In this document: one piece after another, positions 51,088-61,939 of the stretch
Layout of the letters: every line of letters begins with the position of its first letter
How positions within the stretch are numbered: position 1 is the stretch's first letter
Assembly (NCBI RefSeq): GCF_030272615.1
Contig: NW_026729207.1
Location: 1 to 64,000 of the forward strand
Length of the DNA: 64,000 nt
Direction of reading: 5' to 3'
Source of the DNA: Cryptomeria japonica
Lineage: Eukaryota > Streptophyta > Pinopsida > Cupressales > Cupressaceae
The notes under the pieces: generated by a model
Told to the model about the DNA's origin: nothing
The model's database searches: none
Seen by the model: the letters and a program-made list of their open reading frames with translations, nothing else
Program-made: the position numbers and the translations under genes

Positions 51088-51274
51088 GCTTTGAAAACAT
51101 GGTTGTTCAAAACATGGTTTTTTTCTTCTTCTTTTAGATTATTCCATGAATCACCAATCATTTTAGTGATCTCCCTATCCTTTCCAAGACACAATGCTTT
51201 CAATTGTTTATACTGCTTAGCAAAGAAAAAATTGTAGCCATTCCTATTTTGCTTTGAAAACATGGTTGTTGAAA
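51088..51274. repeat. 24-bp direct repeats flanking the HMG-box fragment
   Basis: 51088-51111 and 51251-51274 are identical except one base (GCTTTGAAAACATGGTTGTT followed by CAAA or GAAA). Confidence 0.9.
51120..51248 (-). pseudogene. HMG-box fragment (ARID-HMG / HMGB-like)
   Basis: The minus strand reads NRNGYNFFFAKQYKQLKALC then LGKDREITKMIGDSWNNLK plus EEEK, a clear match to the HMG box of plant ARID-HMG proteins: the aromatic YNFFF start, the KDREI-MIG helix 2, and the invariant W followed by L-EEEK. Only about 43 of the 70 box residues remain. The part after EEEK is replaced by sequence copied from the flanking repeat. The HMG box binds the DNA minor groove and bends DNA. With no ARID domain, introns or start, this is a gene fragment, perhaps captured by a transposon or left by repair. 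Confidence 0.75.
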
Positions 51275-51299
51275 GCATTTTTTCTAAATTTGAGTCATT

Positions 51300-52620
51300 G
51301 AGATGCTAGATATTAAATTCCAACCTAGAGGTAGTATGTCCATAGAGTCCAATGGCTACCAAAGTGATAGATTTCCACTAAATGTTAGCTCTTATTGAAG
51401 TAACATTAAGTGTTGTTAAAGTGTCATAAAAAGTTGTCAAAGATTCAACTTGTCATCAAAGTGACATTATTGGTGAAGTATCCCAATTGTTTCTAAAATG
51501 ACATTATTATACTAAATTTCAACTACTCCTAAAGTCCACCTTCTACCAATGTAGCAATGTGCATCTACAGATGTTTTTGAACTTAAAAAATATTACACTA
51601 AATGTAAAAGTATGCCTCAATGAGAAATATAATGTCATGTGGAAAGAATCTCTATATTTAATCATCCATGTATCCTCAAATATATGCATTCCAAATATAT
51701 AACAATTATGTCACTATTGTCATCCTAATAGTTTATTGAATCTAAATCATCATTTTATTCATTATTGTAATATTTTTCTTGCATTTATTTTTATGTGGAT
51801 TTTCTTGACATAATTATAAAGCTTAACATAGGATTTATTGAGAGACTTAGATTTCACTTTAGATTTGGAGCTTTGTCCAATTTCTTATTTTTTCTCTTTG
51901 CTTTATCCTTTTATCTTCCTCTAATAACCAATGCCTCCTTTAAAAAAAATAGTTTTTTTTTTTTTTTTTAATTCCTCGAAGAGTAGAGAACCTACTATTT
52001 ATTCAAGCTTCAACTTAGTGTAGTACTACTAGTTGCGATCACTAAATCATCCCATGATTCTAGCAAAGAACACAACAAAGTAGTACATGTATTGACAAGT
52101 TCATAGATATAACTTATGACTTTAATGAATTTAGTTAAAATCAAAAGAGAGTAGTTGAATCGATTCCTATCAAGTTGAAAATATAAAGTGGTAGCCTAAT
52201 TGACGATAATGGTTAAATATTGCAAGGGTACTAAATTGTAATTCCATGGAAGTTACCTTCTTTGAAAAGATGAACTACACAACGCTACCATTAAACTATG
52301 ATTAGAAGCCTCTCATGACAAGATGGTTAAATTTTATGGGTCCCAAAGTACAACTATCATAGGTATTGTAATCATCCATCTCTCTATAACAAACATACAA
52401 ATGCACCATGATGGCCCAAAATGCCAACTAAAAAAAATCTTAATCGAGAATGAGCCCTCAGTGGAATCTAGAGGAGATGATTATTCATTATCTAAATTAG
52501 TCTAGTCATTTTATTTATTATCTATTCTCTCTCTATGGAGTCATTTTATTCATTATCTATTCTCACTCTCTCTCTCATGATTATTTTTATGATTTTGATG
52601 GAACTTATACTAGGGAAAGT
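51300..52620. other. AT-rich stretch without recognisable gene
   Basis: No long frame with protein-like composition, no repeat boundary and no RNA gene were recognised. A 12-T run lies near 51960 and short CT runs near 52530-52580. Confidence 0.55.
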
Positions 52621-52910
52621 GATGAAATCTGTGAGTAGCTATATGCCCCCCCCTGTTTTGACTTGCTTATTAGGGAGGTGAAATAGGGTAGCATGTTTAC
52701 TTGAAACAAATTGTGTAAGGTAGTATTGATGAGGGATGTTCACTAAATAGGCTTCATTAGAGCACTTTTTGGAACATCCCGAGAGTAGGGGAAGGAAAAT
52801 ACGATTCCAACGCAACAAACGGCTCAAAAATCGCATCACACAAACCCAAGTTATGATAAAATGAATGGTAGAGGAAAATTAGGGTTTCAAAAAGCAAGAA
52901 TAAACAAACG

Positions 52911-52921
52911 AGAGTATATAC
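52911..52921 (+). promoter_or_regulatory. TATA-like element upstream of the PMD gene
   Basis: AGAGTATATAC lies about 85 bp before the ATG at 53002, a reasonable position for a plant core promoter with a short 5' UTR. There is no independent evidence of transcription. Confidence 0.4.
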
Positions 52922-53171
52922 CTCGAAAGTGACACTTGTATTCATCACTTTGTCGATTTCAGAATACTATTCAGTGCAGCGGAGCCCACATAGCCATCAT
53001 CATGCCTTCACGACGACCGGAGCGTCCCACGAGGGTTGAGATCCTGCACCAGGCCGTGATCGACGACGAGCCACTGGACGAGGTGAGTTGACTGAACGTT
53101 TGACTTTTGATTTTTTGCATGTTTGACTTTTTTGTGATCGTATGCGGGCCCTGAAGGCCGACCAGGGCCCA

Positions 53172-53335
53172 CCCAGGGCGCCATGGTCCCTATGGGGCGC
53201 CCTGGTCCCCCCAGGGCGCCATGGTCCCTGACAGGGGTGCCATGGTCCCTTCAGGGCGCCATGGTCCCCTCAGTTCGCCATGGTCCCTGACAGGGCGCCA
53301 TGGTCCCTGACAAGACACTATGGTCCCCAATCAGG
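53172..53335. repeat. GC-rich minisatellite in PMD intron 1
   Basis: Eight imperfect units of 18-22 bp centred on GGGCGCCATGGTCC fill the second half of the 353-bp intron. The same exact 14-mer is at 63222-63235 in the Tat LTR. Confidence 0.92.
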
Positions 53336-55329
53336 GCTTGGCGGGAGGTTTCAGGACTAGCACATGATGTTCGACAGTTTGCATTAGTGATTTTGATGAT
53401 CGAGTACTGATTATGGTTATGTTTTTGTGTTGCAGGGCCTTCCGTACATGAGAGAGCATATAGCGGGACATATTCTTCACAGTTTGCGAGATCAGATTCC
53501 GCGGCTTACTCAGTCAGAGAGAGACACACTGTCGATAGTGGGATTGTGGTATGTGATCCTCATGCCGGCCATTCAGTTCCATCCTGCGATGCTGATGGCA
53601 TTGATGGAGCGATGGGATCCTGACACATGCACTTTTCACCTTCCAGTAGGAGAGTTGACGGTCACACTCGAGGATGTGTACCGTATACTTCGCCTTCCTA
53701 TCAGAGGAGCGACAGTCACATATGCGACCGATCGGTCAGCGGAGGATCATCAGAGAGAGCAGGTGTATTGCATAGGGAGAGTCATGCCGAGCGAGACAAG
53801 AGGTCGCATCATGGTCAGCTGGCTCTTACATCCTACAGGGGAGGTACCCCTTCTGAGACGCCTTATGATAGCCATCATAGCACTAGCCGTCTGCCCTAAT
53901 GGGCAAGGCATGCACATGCATGGGGGTCTCACATGGTGTATCAGAGCGATGGAGAGACACAAGAGAGTGTATGCTTGGGGTCGGAGTATGCTTGCACATC
54001 TCTATCACGACCTTGAGGAGTATGTATTTGGACAGGGTTGCAGTTTGATGACATGCACACTTCTGCAGGTGTGGATTTTAGAGCACTTCACATGCACCAG
54101 GCCCGTTGGCTTTCCGCTGAGTACAGCGAGCGAGCGACCTAGGGTGTTCGCTTATCCACTTACCAGCGAGTGGAGATTTGGAGATTTGTTATATTGGAGA
54201 GTGATTTTTGATAGAGTGACAGCCGAGGTGACAGTGTGGAGACCTTACCTACGGATGCACAGATGGGATGGGATGGAGAGATAGTTAGCATGCCTACAGA
54301 GGAACCGCCTACTGCGGGGATGATATGCACACATCATAGTCCCTTTCTACTTCGACCGAGTACGGAGGCAGTTCGGACTAGAGCAGTGTGTTCCAGCCGA
54401 TGTGCCCATCTATACTCGACACTCACGGGTCCTTCCCAGACCTAGAGCAGTAGCGAGACCGATGATAGATGACATCGAGACTACAAACTTAGAGGGATCT
54501 GATCAGGATGTAGTCACTGATTATCCTGCAGAGCCTGGAGCACAGCGGAGGTACGTCTCATGGTTTATGAGATCATATCCAGGTCCTATCTTTCCACCAG
54601 ATCATCCGACAGGCTATCTGGGCCCATGGAGACATGGAGACCAAGACGAGGACCAGGGATCCAGGTCAGAGGAGCTAGAGGAGGGAGAGGGTCATGAGGA
54701 GGCGGGAGATCCTGATCCACCTATAGGCGATCAGCCCAGTGCCGAGGAGGAGGAGGATATAGATAGAGACGAGGACGAGGGAGATGCAGGTGATGATGCA
54801 GATGAGGATGAGGATGAGGATGACGAGGAGGACGAGGAGGAGGAGGATAGAGATGAGGAGGAGGAGTCGGATGCAGCTCCCCACCATTCAGGAGACGATA
54901 CCATAGCTCTGGATCCACCTCTTATTCCCCAACAGGGGGAACATGAGGCGATACGGAGGCCTGTCCCTAGTACCGTCCAGCCTACACCCATCATGGATAG
55001 ATTATTCAAGCGAGGGGAGCCTAGCGGTTCCCAGGCACAGATACTACCATATCATGATCCCTACTGGCGCGAGGGAGATCCAGGTATAGTAAGTTTATAT
55101 TGATTGATTGGCGTTTTGATGATATAGAATGGTACTAACAAAAATCTGTTCTACTACCATAGCTAATGTGCAGGAATGGCATTCCCTAATTCAACAGGCA
55201 ATGACAGATATTTCCACGATAGCACAGATTCCCAGTTCCTCACAGATTGCCTATAGGCCTTAGGGGAACGCGGGTCGGCATGAGGATTTGTTTTTCCCAT
55301 TCCGAGTACAGGTAGATATATGGAGGGAG

Positions 55330-55412
55330 AGAGAGAGTCCTATCAGAGGACCTCCAGCAGGCGTGACAGAGAGAGAGAGTCCTATCAGAGGACCTCCAGC
55401 AGGCGCGGCGAG
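55330..55412 (+). repeat. 42-bp tandem duplication in PMD exon 3
   Basis: The CCTATCAGAGGACCTCCAGC block occurs at 55339 and 55381, exactly 42 bp apart. The duplication therefore keeps the frame and repeats 14 residues of the coiled coil. Confidence 0.9.
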
Positions 55413-55603
55413 ATCTAGCAGCGGCTCAGACCGAGGCTACCACCTATCGCGCGATCCTTATGGATAGGGATTGCAGGAGTTCCTCTCGGAGTCACTCACT
55501 ATCTGTATCGCGCTACACACCCATGGGTCCACCTTCATGGCCAAATCAGGAGGGAGCGTCCAGTCGACACTCTCCAGCCACTAGCCCTAGGGATAGGAGA
55601 TGA

Positions 55604-56205
55604 TTTTATGATGTAGGAGAGGTCACATTTTTGGATGTATAGTGACCTATATTTGTATACGATCCACACATATATATATGTATATATACATGCTTCTCTT
55701 TTGTCTCAAATGTGTTATCTTTAATGCTTAAAACAATGTATGTTTTGTTTTGATTAAATCTAATACATCTGGTAAATGTACATGTACGTTCAGAATTTAA
55801 TTTCCATGTGATTGATTTCTCAATGCTCCATGATTAAATTGATACATGTGTGACTTAATTAAATATTTAATCAAGTACAACATTGATGATAAGGAAGAAA
55901 TATGCATTAAGTCTAAGAATCATATAACTAATGTGATTTAATTTTTAATTTAAACACAACATGATACGATTCTACTTAACACATAAAGACACTGTATAAT
56001 ATGCTAGCATAATGGAATGTAAATCTTTCACAATTTACATAAATGAATTCAAGACAAACCATAAGGTAAGAAGACACGCTTGTCAGGAACGAAGCAATAT
56101 AGATTAAACAACATAACATTTAATTCTATTTTGCTTTAATTAAGAGACACTAACATATTATCCAATGTTGAAGAATTGAAAAGAAGATAGATGAAGAACA
56201 AAGAA
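55604..56205. other. AT-rich interval between convergent PMD gene and Tat pol
   Basis: 600 bp between the PMD stop and the pol stop, tail to tail. It starts with a TATATATATG run near 55670. No further gene is seen. If the two genes form one element, this is its internal 3' spacer and would carry both polyadenylation signals. Confidence 0.5.
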
Positions 56206-59200
56206 TTAAGCATAATATCTATGCAAGTGCATAGCATTGATAGGTTCTTTAAGAGGCGTACCATCTACATCCGCTATTTTGTAAGCACCTGATCCATAAT
56301 CCTCAATAACAATATATGGTCCAAGCCAATTAGGACTGAATTTTCCCTTTTCTGCAGGTAAGGCATTCACATTGCGTTGATTCTCATAGAGGACTAAGTC
56401 ACCTACTGAGAAGGAACGTTGAATAACCTTATCATTATAGCTTCATTGTAGAGTTTTGTGATATGCTTGAATATGCTCAAGAGCGTTTATACGCTGTTCA
56501 TCAAGCATCTCAAGCTGTTGAAGTCGTTGTTCTCTATAAGAGTCATCATCTACTATACCTTTGAGAGAAACCCTAAGTGATGGAATCTCTAATTCTAAGG
56601 GCATAATAGTGTCAGCACCATAAAAAAGATTATAAGGAGTAGTTCCCGTAGCAATTCGTACACTCGTTCGGTAGGCCCAAAGAGCATAGATTAGCTGGTT
56701 ACTCCAATCCTTACCATGCTTATTCACGGTTTTGCGAAGAATTTGTTCAATTATCTTATTGGATGATTCGGCTTGACCATTTGACTGAGGATAGTATGGT
56801 GTAGAAAATTGATGTTTGATATGATACTTCTCGAGGAATTTCTTCACGTCCTTGTTCTTAAACGATGTCCCATTATCTGAGATAATAGTAGAAGGTATCC
56901 CGAATTGAGAAATGATGTTTTCTAGAAGAAATTGACAAATCACTTCAGTAGTGGTAGAGTGAAGGGGAATAGCTTCTACCCACTTCGTAAAGTAATCTAT
57001 TGCGGTTATAATGAAGGTGTGTCCTTGAGATGAAGGAGGAGAGATTTTACCAATAAGATCCAAACCCCATGCGGAAAAAGGCCAAGAAGCTACTTGAGAA
57101 TGAAGTTCTTGGGCAGGAGCATGAATCAAATTATTGTGTTGTTGACATTGATGACATTTTTTAACAAATGAAAAGGAATCCTTCTGCATAGTTTGCCAAT
57201 AGTATCCCATACGAAGCAATCTATGAACCAAGGATTTGCCCCCAAAATGCCCCCCACAGGCACCTAAATGTGCCTCTTCAAGAGCAACAGGGATTTCCAA
57301 CTTGTTAGGACAACGAAGGAGAAGACCATCATAACCCCTTCGGTAAAGGATATTAGAAAGAATGATATACCTAGCAGACAGCTTGCGGATTCTAGCCCTA
57401 GTGTTCCTATTAGCGGAATCAGGAAAGGTACCATTGGTCAAATATCTTATGATATGCGAGTACCATTCATCTGAGTCTATAAAATCACAACATGTTACCA
57501 AGCTAGAATCGTCTCCAATAGCTGGAGAAATAAGATTGTGAATAACAAATTTAAGATCAACCACAGGGTCCTCTAAAGATACAAGAGAAGCCACACATGC
57601 CATTGCATCCGCATGTCGATTATCTTTTCGAGGAACCGGTTCCATAGTATAAGAATCGAAATTTTGTAATAAAGAGATAGCAAGGTCTTTATATTGTGAT
57701 AATTTGTCTTGTTTTGCTTGATATATTCCTGTTACTTGTCTTATAATCAATTGCGAATCTCCATAGATATGTATGTGTTTTATGTTCAGAGCTAAGGCTG
57801 CTTTTATTCCCGCTATAAGAGCCTCATACTCAGCAATTTTATTGGTACACAGGAAATTTAGACGATAGGATAAGGGAATGGGTTTCTTTGTAGGAGAAAT
57901 CAGAACAACACCTGCCCCCAATCCCGTACGACACTTAGAGCCATCAAAGTATAACTCCCAAGTTTCATCTTTCTCTATAGAAAGAATGAAGTCGTCAGGA
58001 AAGGACTCAAGGTTAGGGAAGGAGAAAGGTGAAGGGGCCTCAACTAAGTGATCGGTCAACGCTTGTCCTTTAATTGCTCTTTGTGAAACAAATTTAAGGT
58101 CAAATTCAGTTAACATCATAACCCACTTAGCTAGGCGTCCTGATAAATCAGTTTTAGAGAAAAGATGCTTCAAAGGATCAAACTTTACCATGACATGGAC
58201 TTCTGAATTTAAAAGATAATGTCTCAATTTCTGAGTCACAAATACCAATGCCAAGCATTGTCTTTCTATCGCAGAATATCGGGTCTCATAATCGAGTAAG
58301 GTACGACTTATGTAATAAACCGGACATTCCGTACCATCTTTATCATGTTGTGCCAACAATGCTGCGAGAGCATGAGAGGAAGCAGCTGTATACAGAAGGA
58401 AGGGTTTAGAAGGTTCGGCAGGTTGAAGAATAGGAGGACTAGCCAAATACACTTTCAAATCTTCAAATGCTTGCTGACAATCCTCATTCCATTGAAAAGT
58501 GATATCCTTTTTAAGAAGTTGAGTAAAAGGAAAGGTACGATCCGCAAGCTGAGACACAAACCTACGAATAGCTTGAATCTTTCCTTGTAAGCTTTTAAGT
58601 TGAGACACATTTCTAGGAGGTGGCATGTTGACAATAGCATCTATTTTCTTAGTATCCACCTCAATCCCATGATGCGAAACTATGAATCCTAATAGTTTTC
58701 CACTATCCACACCAAAAACACATTTTCGGGGATTCAAGCGCATGTGATATTTACGAATTCTTTCAAAGATTTGATGAAGGATTTTAACATGATCCATGCG
58801 AAGAAAGGATTTGGCCAAAATATCATCAACATAATCCTCTAAAATCTTATGCATATAATCATGAAAGATAAGGGTCATCGCTCGTTGATAAGTTGCACCG
58901 GCATTTTTAAGTCCAAAAGGCATCATTATCCAACAAAACGTACCCCAAGGAGTGGTGAAAGCAGTTTTGAATTGATCTTGAGGGTTAATGAAAATTTGAT
59001 TGTAGCCTGAAAAACCATCCATGAAGGATAACAAGGCATGTCCTGCCGTAGAATCAACTATCATGTCAATGTTTGGAAGAGGGAAATCATCTTTCAAAGA
59101 AGCCTTATTTAGATCCCGAAAGTCAGTACACATCCTTATTTTGTTGTCTGGTTTAGCCGCGGTGACAATATTTGAAATCCGTGGGGAATAGTCAATAGGG

Positions 59201-61770
59201 CGGATAAATCCAGCCTCCAATAATTTTTCAATCTCAGCCTTAACAAGCAAAGCCACCTTAGGATTCATTTTTCGAATCTTTTGTTTCACGGGCTTAGCAT
59301 CAGGAACTAAGACAATATTATGAGTAACGATCTTAGGATCTATACCAGGCATGTCAGAATATGCCCAAGCAAAGATCTCAGGGAATTCATGCAATAGTTC
59401 TTCATATTGTTTCTGTTCCTCTTCATCCAAACATTTCCCAATTTTAATGACTTTCTCTTTATTGCAAGGATCCATCTTAACATCAGTGGTGTCACTTATG
59501 AGAAGATTACTTTGTTGAGGAGTATCCTTTAATTGAGGGAATTCTTTCACAATCTCGTCATTATCAATCTCTTTTCCAAAATAGGCTTCAGTGTTCAAAC
59601 AATAAGGGAGTCCCCTATTGTGATGATAACGAGGAAGAGTGTCATAGGCTCCCAAGAACTCAGCTAAAGCATCGTCGGTAGGGAAGAAATCCAAAGCATA
59701 GGCACACGAAGGATCCCCATCAATATACTCAGGATGTTGTATTGATAAAGATGTAGAGATAGCATTAACACTAATGCATGGTCTTTTAGAAGCTTTAGTA
59801 CGTTTGCAGGGATTAAAGCCAAGTCCAAAGGCACAATTGTGAAAATTAGTCTCTAGAGGAACTCTTATCCCTTGTTCATGAGCACCACAACCCTTTCCAT
59901 GATACCCATGCTTAGCAAAAATGCGAAAACCACGACCATAACGATCAGCCATTTTAGGAAGAGAAGGTGGTTTTTCATAAGACAAAGAATCAAACTCTTC
60001 ATAATTAGAGATGTGAGGAGAAGAAGTTTGAGAGGCGGCCACAAAATTATTACTCATAGATTCAGGTAAGGTTGATTCTTTCTTTTCAACTTTATGATTT
60101 TCAGCTTCTTCCTTCTTTTCAACTTTAATTTCTCTAGAAGGAACCTTATATTCACCCACAAAGGTAGGATTAAAATCGAGGGATCCCCAATCGTGGTCTT
60201 CGAGGATCTTCCTAGGATCAAAATCCTTCTTATGTGTAGTTTCAAGTCGAGAAGAATCTTCTCCAAGAGCTCCAGACTCATCCAAAGAATTTTGATCATC
60301 GGAGAGCGAGGATTCACCGATAGGTATCTTATTTAAAGATTCGTCACTAGATGAGGACGGCTTAGAAGAACCCCCCTTAGAAGTGGATGTTTGTAAACAA
60401 GCTTGAAAATTAGTATCACCTATCAAGGTATATGTCTTACTGTTATAAATAAATTTAACTTGTCTATGCAATGTAGAGGGGACAACTTGCATACTGTGAA
60501 TCCAAGGTCTCCCCAGTAGCAAGTTGTACGTTAGATTTCCCGACATAACATGGATAGGTGTAGGCAAAGTAACAAACCCCACTGTGATGGGTAAGGCGAT
60601 AGTACCTAATGAAGTTTTAGCCACATTATCAAAGCCTCGAATAGGACGAGAGTCCGGTTCAATTAAGGATGTATCCACATTCATCTTATGCAAAAGATTA
60701 ATGCTACACACATTAAGACCAGAGCCATTATCTACTAGTGTTCGCCTTATAGCCATGTCTTTCATGATAACCACAATCATCAAGGGATCATATTGATGTT
60801 GGATTTCACTAGTAGGCAACTCATCTTGGGTAAACACAATTTGAGCTTTAGGATTCATCACAGAGTTAACCAAAGATGCTATATTACTAGATGTATTCGG
60901 TGGAGGACCATTCAAATCTTTCAAGGCATCTTGTAACATTCCATGATGAGCGGAAGAAGTTTGAATCAAATCCCAAAGGGATATCTTAGCAGGGGTAGCT
61001 TTAAGTTGTTCTATGAGATCATATTCCTTTCCAAGAACTTGTGAAATACGGGGAGCTTGTGGAAGTACCGGTTGAGGATTAGGAAGGGAAACTGGAATAA
61101 CAGGAGGGGGATTAGGCTGCCTATTATTTCTGGTATGATAAGTATGGGCAACCGCATGATAACTCTCTCTAGTTATTTGCTTGGCATAATTATAAGGACT
61201 TATAGGTTTTCTTCCTTGCACAGTGATGATTGGTTTATTCGGAGTACGAAAGGAATCATGATCATACCCTCCTTGGACAGTAAGGAGAGGTGACTTAGAA
61301 ACTTGAAAGGTGGGAGAAGGATAAGCTCCTTGGACTTCAAAGAGAGGCTTTTTATGCTCATTCAAGTTTATCATGTTAACCAATTTAGAAGTTTTGTTTT
61401 TGTTTAGAGATTTCGATAAAGTCACAAAGTCATCAAGAGCATCATCCAACAAAGCATGATCATATCTATTGAAAGGTTTATCTTTTGATTCAAAAGGAGA
61501 CATCTCCTCATAGAGGGGATTGTTGAAAACAACCATGTTACTAGATTTAGTGGAAGATTGGATAGGAATGTATCCTTGAGAGGAATCATTCGACTTATCT
61601 TTCTCATCACACCTAAATGGCATAGTAACAAGGTTTATGAGTTTTTGGTAAAATGAAGGTTTAGCATCCTTAGGGTTCAAAAACTCATCTAAAGCTTCAT
61701 CTAATTCATCTTGGCTATACTCATAATAATCATCGAAAGCATGAACATTTTGCAAATAAAAATCTGACAT
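56206..61770 (-). CDS. Ty3/gypsy (Tat lineage) pol polyprotein, one premature TGA
   Basis: I start at the ATG 61770 (MSDFYLQ); an upstream TTG is less likely. The frame runs 1,854 codons to TAA 56206-56208 with a single TGA at 56443-56445 (codon 1776), one transition from Arg. Order: protease, LVDNGSG with Asp 347; a G-patch-like segment, about 606-635; RT with YVDD 980-983; a first RNase H (1089-1229) lacking its leading Asp; a second, archaeal-type RNase H with D1276, E1314, D1338, D1388; integrase with H1501, H1508, C1539, C1542 and D1571, D1632, E1668 (DD35E); and after the TGA a GPYIV block of the GPY/F type. The double RNase H is the mark of the Tat lineage (Ogre, Retand relatives). No gag capsid or zinc knuckle precedes the protease. 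The TGA would cost only the last 78 residues. Confidence 0.95.
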
Positions 61771-61920
61771 TTTGAAAAGATTGCACAAAACTTAAACACC
61801 CAATGCAAAGAGACACACACTTTTTTTTTTTTTTTTCTTTTTAATGAAAATGAAATGAAAACACACTAAATCTAGATCTAGATCTAACAAATGCAATGCA
61901 AGAGGAAGCAATGATAGATT

Positions 61921-61936
61921 CACGTCGGGTTCACCA
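61921..61936 (-). promoter_or_regulatory. Primer-binding site of the Tat element
   Basis: On the minus strand TGGTGAACCCGACGTG begins three bases inside the LTR end at 61940 and lies about 150 bp before the pol ATG. Position and the TGG start fit a tRNA primer site. I have not assigned the tRNA. Confidence 0.6.
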
Positions 61937-61939
61937 AAA

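Larger units (their letters stand above)
53002..55603 (+). pseudogene. Plant mobile domain (PMD / MAIN-like) gene, three exons, with nonsense changes
   Basis: Exon 1 is 53002-53082 (ATG, 27 codons, donor GAG|GTGAGT), exon 2 is 53436-55083 (acceptor TTGCAG, donor CAG|GTATAG) and exon 3 is 55163-55603. Exon 2 encodes the PMD: DTLSIVGLW, then HLPVGELTVTLEDVYRIL (about residues 85-105), RLPIRG, a W-rich middle and FYFDRVRRQFGLEQC. An extreme Asp/Glu stretch of about 45 residues follows (54740-54880). Exon 3 encodes a coiled coil and a Ser/Arg-rich tail. PMD proteins occur as cellular genes (MAIN/MAIL, silencing and development) and inside plant transposons. Stops: TAG 54282, TGA 54321, TAG 55261, TGA 55364, each one transition from Q, W, Q and R, plus a frame change in the GA run at 55325-55338. 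Two breaks fall at the end of the PMD, so a truncated protein of about 310 residues remains possible. Confidence 0.85.

Noticed and set aside
54675-55009. Minus-strand frames (poly-Ser, Leu/Ile-rich) opposite the PMD gene
   Set aside because: They mirror the Asp/Glu codon run of PMD exon 2 and have no family features.
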